Source: Ichthyophis bannanicus
Lineage: Eukaryota; Chordata; Amphibia; Gymnophiona; Ichthyophiidae
Reading direction: 5' to 3'
Length of the DNA: 64,000 bases
Assembly (NCBI GenBank): GCA_033557465.1
Contig: CM066036.1
Coordinates: 720,701,828 to 720,765,827 of the forward strand
Shown: one piece after another, positions 55,960 through 64,000 of the stretch
Position numbering within the stretch: the first letter of the stretch is position 1
Layout: each line of letters starts with the position of its first letter
Made by a program: the position numbers and the translations under genes
The notes under the pieces: generated by a model
The model's input: only the letters and a program-made list of their open reading frames with translations
What the model was told of the DNA's origin: nothing
Database searches by the model: none

Positions 55960-56282
55960 TTTCAAAGGGCTCCAGGGATCCTTCTCATCCCAATTGCAAT
56001 CTCTTTGCCTTTGCTTAGGGTTGTACCCACTGTTGTGTGCAGGATACACTCCTCTATTTTTTGAATTTTAAAAGTTATTAAAGTTTGATTTGATTCCATA
56101 CTTTTGCTATAAAGAGATCTTCTTTGCCTCATATCTTTTTGATTTCTGTCGCTTTTTTTGCCCTCACAACCTCCATTGGGAGGGTATTCCAGGTATAGCT
56201 CACCATTTTTCTGACCCCCCCCCTCCAATTATATCCTGAAATTGCTTTTGAGTGTACCCTCTTGCAGCTTCATTTCAAATCC
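55960..56282 (-). mobile_element. CR1-like LINE C-terminal fragment, minus strand
   Basis: Degraded reading of a SGFEMKLQ, WNTLPMEVV-type C-terminus, embedded between two plus-strand CR1 segments. Confidence 0.45.
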
Positions 56283-56283
56283 A

Positions 56284-57655
56284 CTCATTACACAAAAGTG
56301 GAAGTAAGGATGTGGTTGAAAACTACAGGCCAGTTAGTTTAATTTCGGTGGTGAGTAAATTATTGGAAACACTGCTGAAAGAGAAAATAGTGAGGTTTCT
56401 GGAGTCCAGTGGATTACAGGATATGAGGCAGCATGAATTCACCAGAGGCAGGTCTTGTCAGACAAATCTGATTGATTTCTTTGACTGGGTGACCAGGGAG
56501 TTGGTGTATTTAGATTTCAGTAATACTTTTGACACCGTTCCTCACAGGCGACTTATAAACAAACTGAGCACCCTAGGGATGGACCCTAAAGATGCTGCTT
56601 GGGTTAGAAATTGGTTGAGTGGGAGGTGACAAAGGGTACAGGTAAATGAAGCTCACACTGAGGAGAAGGAGGTTACCAGTGATGTGCCCCAGGGATCTGT
56701 CCTTGGTCCGATTGTTTTTAACATCTTTATTAGTGATATAGCAGAAGGGCTGTCGGGTAAGGTTTGCCTCTCTGTGTATGATACCAAAATCTGCAATAGA
56801 GTAGACACCCAGGAAGGTGTAGATAACATGAGGGGGGATATAGGCAAGCTTGAAGAATGATCTAGAATTTGGCAGCTGCGATTTAATGTTAAAAAATGCA
56901 AGGTCATGCATTTGGGCTGCAGCAATCCAAGGGAGCAATATAGTATAGGAGGTGAAGTACTTTTGTCCACTAAAGAAGAGTGGGACCTAGGCTTGATTGT
57001 GACTGATGATCTTAAAGTAGCTAAACAGGTATAAAAGGTGAGAGCAAAAGCTAGAAGGATGCTTGGGTGCATAGGGATGGCCAGCAGAAGAAAGGAGATT
57101 ATAGTGTGTCTGTGTAAGTCTTTGGAGCAACCTCAATTGGAGTATTGTGTGCAGTTCTGGAGACCACATCTTCAAAAGGATATGAACAGGCTGGAGTCAG
57201 TATAGAGGGTGGCTATTAAAATGGTTAGTGGTCTTCATTATAAAGTATATGAGGACAGGCTTAAGGATCTTAATATGTACACCTTAGAAGAAAGGTGGGA
57301 TAGAGGTGATATGATTGAGATGTTTAAATACCTCGGTGGCATACATGTACAGGGGGAGAGCCTCTTTTGATTGAAAGCTAGCTCTAATACAAGGGAACAT
57401 GTGATGAGAGTGACAGGGGATAGATTCAGGAATGATATGCGGAAATATTTTCTTTACGGAAAGAGTGGTGGATCCGTGGAATAGTCTCCCAGTGGAGGTG
57501 GTAGAGATGAGGACAGTATTTGAATTCAAATAGCATGGAACAAACACAGAGGATCTCTAAAGGAAAAAAGGGGACTGTTGTAGTGATTGATATGGAAGGA
57601 CAGACTAGATAGGCCATGTGGTCTTTTTCTGTCATCATGTTTCTATGTTTCTATA
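56284..57655 (+). mobile_element. CR1 LINE 3' half, best-preserved RT
   Basis: The first ORF, 56252-56629, contains DVVENYRPVSLISVVSKLLE, the GLQDMRQHEFTRGRSCQTNL block and LVYLDFSNTFDTVPHRRLIN. VPQGSVLGPIVFNIFISDI (56685) and VYDTKICNRVDTQEGVDNM (56780) follow. The usual F-A-D-D of the palm is replaced by a V-Y-D reading, so the catalytic site is damaged. WQLRFNVKKCKVMHLGCSNP and the 3' tail TGTCATCATGTTTCTATG end the copy at about 57650. Confidence 0.9.
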
Positions 57656-57945
57656 TCTTCCCTGCCAATGAAAGAGTTTAAATGTCTGTATGATAACTCT
57701 TCCGTACCTCAGGTCTTCACATCTCTTCTCATATGTCTTCTGGTGTAGGCTCATATCATTTTGGTTGTCTTCATATGATCTGCTCAAGTCTTTCTGTATC
57801 CTTTGTGCGGTTCAGGCTCCAAAACTGAACACAATACTCCAAATGAGGCCTCACCAAGAACTTGTACAGGGGCATTAATACCTCCTTCCTTCTGCTGGTT
57901 GTGCCTTTTTTTATGCAGTCTAGCATCCTTTTGTTAATTGTTTAC
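57656..57945 (-). mobile_element. CR1-type LINE fragment, minus strand
   Basis: Contains CCAAATGAGGCCTCACCAAG and CTTCCTTCTGCTGG words. These correspond on the minus strand to the HLEYCVQFW and RRKE regions of CR1. Confidence 0.65.
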
Positions 57946-58307
57946 ATTTTAAAGGCTATACAAAGCACTTGGGGTTAAGTACAATTGCTCCTCAATTCCG
58001 TGTTTCAAACCCTGGAGAAATGGTGCACTGTGCTGAAGTTTATGCCTGCCTTGGAAGAGGTGCAAAAGCTGAATGGGAAAGTTTTCAAAACATACATGAA
58101 TTCCCATTATAAAATGCCTTTGATTCCTCCCAAATATAACCAGTTAAATTTCAGCCAAATTATATGGGTAAAATGTAATTGGTTGACATCTGTGAAATTA
58201 AGGTTCTCTTCCCCCAATTAAGTAAATACGAAAGATTCACATTTATCTTCTCAAAGTCCGCAAAAAATATGTTGCTCTTAAAACGATTTGCTCTGCACGA
58301 CGTGCAC

Positions 58308-58333
58308 GTTTCGGGCAATAGCCCTGTGTCAAG
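58308..58333 (-). ncRNA. Hammerhead-like tail motif, left arm
   Basis: The minus strand reads CTTGACACAGGGCTATTGCC, then CGAAAC, so a four-pair stem GGGC/GCCC precedes GAAAC. The first box departs from CUGAUGA, so it is hammerhead-derived at best. Confidence 0.3.
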
Positions 58334-58461
58334 TGCATAACTCGTTATCCGAGCAATACAGCAACAAAAATGATGAACGCCATCACTGGCATAAGGAGCT
58401 GAGCTGCGGTGATGGCGTTCATCATTTTTGTTGCTGTATTGCTGAGATAACGAGTTATGCA

Positions 58462-58487
58462 CTTGACACAGGGCTGTTGCCCGAAAT
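58462..58487 (+). ncRNA. Hammerhead-like tail motif, right arm
   Basis: The plus strand reads CTTGACACAGGGCTGTTGCC, then CGAAAT. Same stem as the left arm; the last base of the GAAAC box is changed. Confidence 0.3.
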
Positions 58488-58794
58488 GTGCACGTCGTGC
58501 GGAGCAAATCGTTTTATGAGCAACATATTTTTTGCGGACTTTGAGAAGATAAGTGTGATTCTTTCATATTTACTTAATTGGGGGAAGAGAACCTTAATTG
58601 ATAAAAAGCAGCTAGCTGTCTGGTGTGGGTTGAGCTTTCATCTCGTCCCTCCTACAGCTCGCTTCGACAAAAAAAAATAGTAATTATAGAGTATAGGTTT
58701 TTATACTTTTAGTGGACTCTTTGTTGCAGTTGTGATTTTCGTTCACTGGATTTTGGTTTTTTGGTTACTTCTATTCATGAGCTGGCCATCTGAA

Positions 58795-59394
<600 letters not shown>

Positions 59395-59400
<6 letters not shown>

Positions 59401-60810
59401 TTCTATCTCCTCCCTGCCTCATACTCTTATTCTCCTTCTCCTTCTTTATTCTGGTGACATTAATCCTAACCCCGGCCTCCCTAGACTAGTCCCTCATTCT
59501 CATTCCTCTCTCAACCGTTCTTATCCCTCTTAACCTCTCTGAAGCTTTTGATACTGTTGACCACCACCTTCTCCTTGACACATTATCATCACCTGGTTTT
59601 AGGGGCTTTGTCCTGTCCTAGTTCTCATTTTATCTCTCCCATTGCTCTTTCAGTGTTTGTTATAGTAGTTCCTCCTCTACTTCTATCTTGCTCTCAGTAG
59701 ATGTTTCCCAAGGGTTTGTTCTGAGCCCCCTTCTTTTCTCTCTCTACACCCATTCCCTTGGCACTCTCATCTCCTCCCATGGATTTCAGTAGCATTTTTA
59801 AGCTGATGATTCTCAGATCTATCTTTCTATACCTGATATTTCTCCATCACTGTAGGTCCATATCTCTTATCTCTCTCTCCTACATTGCTACCTGGATGTC
59901 TCACCTCCAGTTGAACTAAACATGAACAAAACTGAATTTCTTATCTTTCCCCCTAAACATTCCTCTCCCCTTCCTCCTTTCTCTATCTATGTTGATAGAA
60001 CTCTTCTACTTCCTGTTTCCTCAGTCCATAACGTTGGTGCCATTTTGATTCCTCCTTTCCTTCTCAAATATCCACCAGATTTCTAAAACCTGTGATTTCT
60101 TTCTCTATAACATTAACAAAATTTTCCCCTTCATCTCTGAAGACACTACTAAAACACTTGCCCATTCTTTAATTACTTCCCGTCTTGACTATTGTAGCCG
60201 TCTTCTTGCTGGTCTCCCTCTGAGTCACCTCTCTCCCCTTCAATCTATTCAAAACTCTGCTGCGTGACTAATCTTTCACCAGCCTTGATTTACTCATAAA
60301 ACTTTCTTCTCAAGTCACTCCATTGGCTTCCCTTCCATTTTCGTATCCAATTTAAACTCCTCCTTCTGACCTTTAAATGCATCATTCTACTGTTCCTCAT
60401 TATCTCTCCTTTCCTCCTATATCCCTTCTCGTGAATTCTGTTCTTCTACTGGCTTGCACCTCTCTGCCCTTTTCTTCCACTGCTAACTCCAGACTTCGGT
60501 CCTTTCACCTTGCAGCTCCTTATGCCTGGAACAAACTTCCCGAGTCTGTACATCATGTTTCATCTCTGACCCTTTTCAAATCTATACTAAAGGCTCACCT
60601 CTTTGAGGCTGCCTTTGGATCCTGATCCCTTGTTTCTTTGTGTCTCCTTACCCTTCCCTATTCTATCCTTATTCCTAACTTTTGTCTGGTTTGTCTTTAT
60701 TAGATTGTAAGCTCTAACGAGTAGGGACTGTCTCTATCTGTGCTTGTACAGCACTGTGTATGCCTTGTAGCACTTTATACGTGTTTACTAGTAGTAGTAG
60801 TAGTAGTAAA
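59395..60810 (+). mobile_element. L2 LINE, internally deleted, with 2A-like motif
   Basis: At about 59450-59480 the frame reads SGDINPNPGLP, the N-terminal GDIxPNPGP-type motif of L2/CR1 ORF2. Only 40 bp later comes RT motif LNLSEAFDTVDHHLLLDTL (59530), so endonuclease and early RT are deleted. The C-terminus FHLAAPYAWNKLPESVHHVS (60505-60565) and LFKSILKAHLFEAAFG (60570-60620) are good. The 3' UTR AGATTGTAAGCTCTAACGAG leads to a (TAG)n tail. Confidence 0.85.
60788..60808. repeat. (TAG)n at the L2 3' end
   Basis: About seven AGT/TAG units following the L2 terminal sequence, probably its microsatellite tail. Confidence 0.9.
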
Positions 60811-61199
60811 TGTGCCCTGGGTGGAGTAAAGGAGATGCATGTTGCAGTGTGATTTCAGATAGAACAAGCACGTCTGTCTCTGGTTGTTGAGGCATTCATG
60901 CCTACACCTGCTCCTGAGAAATAAATAACATGCAAAAATATGCTATTTTCATGACTGCAATGCTTCCAGTGGGAAGAACAAAATATGCTTTTATGACCAC
61001 ATTTAATATTTCCTGGCCAAAGAAACTTACATGTGAATACGTGCTCCAAACTGATTACTGGCCACCGCTGCATGACTGAGCATCTGAAATGGCAGGATAT
61101 GATGAACTAGTTTCATAATATAGACATCTCCCTTCTGAACTACCCTGGCCAGGACATCCAGGTATCCGGTTCTGCAGGTATGCAATTTGAGGACATCCA

Positions 61200-61310
61200 T
61201 ATGTATTTATTTATTTATTTATGTTATTTAACACTTTTTATATACTTGTTAACTGCTTTTCTGGGTAGTCAAAACAGTTTACATGGAACAACCAGGTGAA
61301 CTAAGTTGAG
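61200..61310 (-). mobile_element. LINE/SINE 3' terminus, minus strand
   Basis: The reverse complement ends AAGTATATAAAAAGTGTTAA, then (AAAT)n, the same type of end as the SINE at 55109 and the L2 tails. Confidence 0.5.
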
Positions 61311-61598
61311 TTCAGAAATACAATGAACTAAATAGGTACAGTCTACTTGGATATTGTATAGCAGGGAAGAACAAGGTAAACGTTTTACATAAAACAATGG
61401 GCGAACTCGGTGGGTTTTGAGATTACTATTAACTAGATGGGTACTTTAAACTTGGATCATTTATGGCAGTATGTGGCAGTGCTCATAAGGGTATGGTGGA
61501 ATGGGATATTTGGGGTGAGTAAGGACAGATGGTTGGGTAACATGGCATTGCCTCTTGGAAAGCAGGGTGCATTTTGTATTTATTCATTGGTATCATAT

Positions 61599-62257
61599 CC
61601 ATAGAGGCTGATTCAGATCCCTGTATGTCCATGCAGAAAATGTATGGCCTACAGATAGACCCGATTCTGCAACCGCAAGTGCTATATGTGCCCGCGGTTG
61701 CAGAATCAGGGCACTTGGATGGGGCGACATGAACAGCATTTCATACCGGTCTACATCCAAGTGCCTGCCCATCTCCCCTGCTTGTGTGCTGGTGCCATGG
61801 CATCTGATTGCCATGACACCAGGATGCACAGCAGGAGCATGCAAGGCCCACCAGCGCACAAGATCACTGTTTCCCACCGTCCAACCCTCAAAGGGTAAGC
61901 CAGGGCTGGGATCAGTCGGCAAGGGTCCACCTCCACTGCCCCATAGATCTGGGGGGGCTGCCTGCCCAGATCACTCCCTTGGATGGGAATAAGTCCCATG
62001 TCCACTTGCCCACCGCTGGACATACAGGGCCCTGATCAGAATAGGCCCTGTACGTCCAGGTGCTGCTGCCTGCCCCCGCTCCACCCACTCTCCGCCTCCA
62101 TTGACCCCCTTCCCATCCTATCCAGTGCTCCCCGCACAGCAGTTCTGTGCGTGCGGGGATCTCCAGCACCAAAATGCAGTCCCTGTGAATAGCGGGGGTT
62201 GCACGTCCAACCTGGACATACATCTCTGCTATTCTCAAGTCAGAATGACCTCCATAG
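61599..62257 (+). repeat. Multi-hairpin GC-rich repeat, copy D, with TIRs and TSD
   Basis: The element spans 61605-62251, begins AGGCTGATTC and ends GAATGACCT (imperfect terminal inverted repeat). CCATAG flanks both sides (61599-61604 and 62252-62257). Stem 1 is at 61660-61711 (CCGATTCTGCAACCGC with GCGGTTGCAGAATCAGG). A GGTGCCATGGCA/TGCCATGACACC stem is at about 61790-61822. Stem 4 is at 62016-62060 (CTGGACATACAGGGCC with GGCCCTGTACGTCCAG), stem 5 at 62129-62158 (CCCCGCACAG with CTGTGCGTGCGGGG) and stem 6 at about 62191-62230. It is the most complete copy. No protein domain is seen. Confidence 0.82.
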
Positions 62258-63030
62258 TGTTCAGTGAATAAATATGTTTTGAGTTTTCTACTAAAGTCTT
62301 ATAGAGTTTCCACAGATTGTAGGAGTTCAGACAAGCTCACAATACATAATGCTGAAATTACCATAAAAAAGGAAATCAAGTATCTTGGGTACTTGATTTC
62401 CAAATCGAGGGCGCAAAGTGGGTAAAGGCCACGTTGCATGTCGGTTGCTTTTTGTTCTGAGTGCTGGGATCATGAGTAGGTTTTGATTGCAATATTTTCA
62501 TGCTCTGGGTTTGGGGGCACTATTTATTAATAGTTTGAGACTGTTTGCAGATAGACCTTGAAGTATTTTGAAAACTGTAGGTTCCTGAGTATGGGGGTGA
62601 TGTGTTCATGCCTTGATGTACCAGCAGTCATCCTAGCGGCCATAATTTGGGCCATTTGTAGGGGATAAAGAGCATGTTTTGGAAGGCATTGATAGATGAT
62701 ATTGCAGAAATCTAGGTGGGGAGCTATAATTTATTTATTTAATAGTTTTTTATATACTGCCTTTGTGCTAAGGTGGTTTACAATGAACAACAGCACATAA
62801 TCTCTCGAGATTTGTTTTACATTGAACAAGGGAGTAAACAACTTGGAGTTAAATATGGGAGTTAAACATGGGGGTTATGATTGAGTCAACAGATCATAGG
62901 TGGATATTATATATGCAATTATGTAATGCCATTTAGCCCAAAGCATTCTCTGAATAGGTGTGTTTAATGATTTCTTCATATCTTGAGTAGATAGAGCAGA
63001 TCTGATGCACTGCAGTGTTACACCATCACC
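62258..63030. other. No gene; one LINE/SINE-type terminus at about 62730-62800
   Basis: TTTATTTATTTAATAG, TATATACTGC and GGTGGTTTACAATGAACAAC on the plus strand form the reversed end of an L2/SINE-type repeat. The rest is unassigned. Confidence 0.4.
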
Positions 63031-63070
63031 ATCTTTCAATGAAGATCTCTTTCAATGAAGATCTCAGATC
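63031..63070. repeat. Short tandem duplication
   Basis: TCTTTCAATGAAGATC occurs twice in succession. Confidence 0.85.
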
Positions 63071-63099
63071 TTGACGCTATCTCTAGGCGCCCTAACAGC

Positions 63100-63123
63100 G
63101 TTTCACAATCAAGGTTTCATCAG
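63100..63123 (-). ncRNA. Hammerhead-like core motif (best boxes)
   Basis: The minus strand reads CTGATGA, then 12 bases, then GAAAC, exact matches to both conserved hammerhead boxes. The intervening bases do not form a strong helix II by eye. It sits at the edge of the inverted repeat 63118-63527. Confidence 0.4.
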
Positions 63124-63527
63124 GAGATCTGCACCATCCTCGTGTTCTAAAACAATAAAAATCTACTATAAATCCACGTGTCTCCCCCTACAATAAAAAT
63201 CACTAGAAATCCATGTGTCTTCCCCTACTAAATAAGATTATGAAAACCCTTTCTACTTACTCGACACCAAATGCTGCCCGCGCCTTCTTTCAGATTATAC
63301 TGTCTCTCTCCTCGTAACAAACCGAACTTTCTCAGTATTAGTATAGACGCCGCGCATGCGAGATAAGACTTCTCTCAGACATTTAAACCTAGAAAGGGTT
63401 TTCGTAATCTTATTTAGTCTGGGAAGACACATGGATTTCTAGTGATTTTTATTGTAGGGGGAGACACATGGATTTATAGTAGATTTTTATTGTTTTAGAA
63501 CACGAGGATGGTGCAGATCTCCTGATG
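63118..63527. repeat. Long inverted repeat with 138-bp arms
   Basis: 63118-63255 and 63390-63527 are reverse complements with few differences (CATCAGGAGATCTGCACCAT at the outer edge; AAAGGGTTTT at the inner edge). Each arm contains two tandem copies of a unit of about 37 bp (ACAATAAAAATC...TCCCCCT). The 134-bp spacer is unrelated. Confidence 0.92.
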
Positions 63528-64000
63528 CAGTGCAGTTAAGTATTTGATAGACAACACAAAATAGCCACAAAATGTTTCATCACGAACAGAAAAAAACAGC
63601 TAAGTTTGGAGTTAGTGGCATTTTGTGAGTCTTTTTGCTTGCAAAGAAGAGACATTGAAAGTTGAATAAGTGCACAGCAGAACAAACGTATTTTATAAGC
63701 ACAGTGATAAAGAGTGGCGAAGATTTACTTAAGTATAAGGTCCTTGATGCAAACAAGCACCATATGAAAGGACGCGAGTCCAGATTGAGTGCTGAATAAG
63801 TCCGAGACCTTAGTTTCGCTCACTATATGTAATCTAGAGTGCCGTTGTCTTCATAAATTGGTAGACTTTTTCTACAGAGTTGGAGTTGAACGTACCAGTT
63901 TTTCTGTTATTTTGAAACACGTTCAGTAAGAGACCTAATTGCTTTGTGGCTTTAAATTTGAAGACAGTCCTTCGCCCCTGATTGGCTTGGTGCAGGGTAG
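63528..64000. other. No recognisable feature
   Basis: Ordinary sequence to the window edge; no exon or terminus is supported. Confidence 0.35.

Larger units (their letters stand above)
58196..58599. repeat. Near-perfect long hairpin with two hammerhead-like motifs
   Basis: Arms 58196-58387 and 58409-58599 are about 95 percent complementary, with a loop of about 22 bases (TGGCATAAGGAGCTGAGCTG). Each arm holds a block reading, outward from the centre, CTTGACA, then GGGC, four bases, GCCC, then GAAA (58308-58333 on minus; 58462-58487 on plus). No coding capacity is recognised. Confidence 0.92.

Overview
The window is non-coding vertebrate DNA from inside one large gene, heavily invaded by transposable elements. 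Nothing looks prokaryotic. The host anchor is on the minus strand. A 165-bp exon at 16912-17076, with clean splice sites, encodes peptide that closely matches the N-terminus of ARHGAP15, a Rac-directed GTPase-activating protein. A second minus-strand exon at 32649-32811 encodes a complete WW domain and joins the first in phase. The window therefore appears to be two exons and surrounding intron of an ARHGAP15 gene that carries a WW exon, which the human protein lacks. The repeat mix (CR1, L2, RTE, Penelope-like, DIRS-like and Gypsy elements, hAT remnants) suits an amphibian or other non-mammalian tetrapod with a large genome. A caecilian amphibian is my guess, at low confidence.

Layout. 1-2374: 3' part of an endogenous retrovirus (broken env, polypurine tract, 557-bp LTR). 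2400-4000: two old LINE fragments. 4824-5510: copy A of an unusual GC-rich multi-hairpin repeat, followed by CA-rich microsatellite. 7700-15458: a Gypsy LTR retrotransposon with a SCAN-like gag, zinc knuckle, protease, dUTPase, RT and RNase H, but no integrase. A 5'-truncated L2 LINE lies between its truncated 5' LTR and gag. 16.9-17.1 kb: ARHGAP15 exon. 18.5-20.4 kb: copies B and C of the multi-hairpin repeat. 20.5-24.4 kb: a minus-strand RTE LINE broken up by CR1 insertions. 26.4-31.1 kb: a Penelope-like element (RT plus GIY-YIG endonuclease) inserted into a minus-strand L2 with a 13-bp target duplication. 32.6-32.8 kb: WW exon. 33.4-34.8 kb: DIRS-like gag remnant. 35.8-42.8 kb: CR1 copies, one with a 13-bp-flanked RTE insertion. 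42.8-45.5 kb: minus-strand hAT transposase remnant interrupted by an 840-bp inverted repeat. 48.4-50.4 kb: pyrimidine-rich tract holding a palindromic MITE. 50.6-58.6 kb: more CR1 copies, a tRNA-derived SINE and several long hairpins. 58.8-60.8 kb: an unknown coding-like segment and an internally deleted L2. 61.6-62.3 kb: copy D of the multi-hairpin repeat with TIRs and a 6-bp TSD. 63.1-63.5 kb: another long inverted repeat.

No mobile-element gene here looks intact. All show stops, frameshifts or truncation, so the only DNA likely to be under coding constraint is the two host exons. The best candidates for novelty are the WW exon of ARHGAP15, the multi-hairpin TIR family, the Gypsy element with dUTPase in the place where this lineage normally has integrase, and the recurring hammerhead-like Penelope tails, two of them inside near-perfect palindromes.
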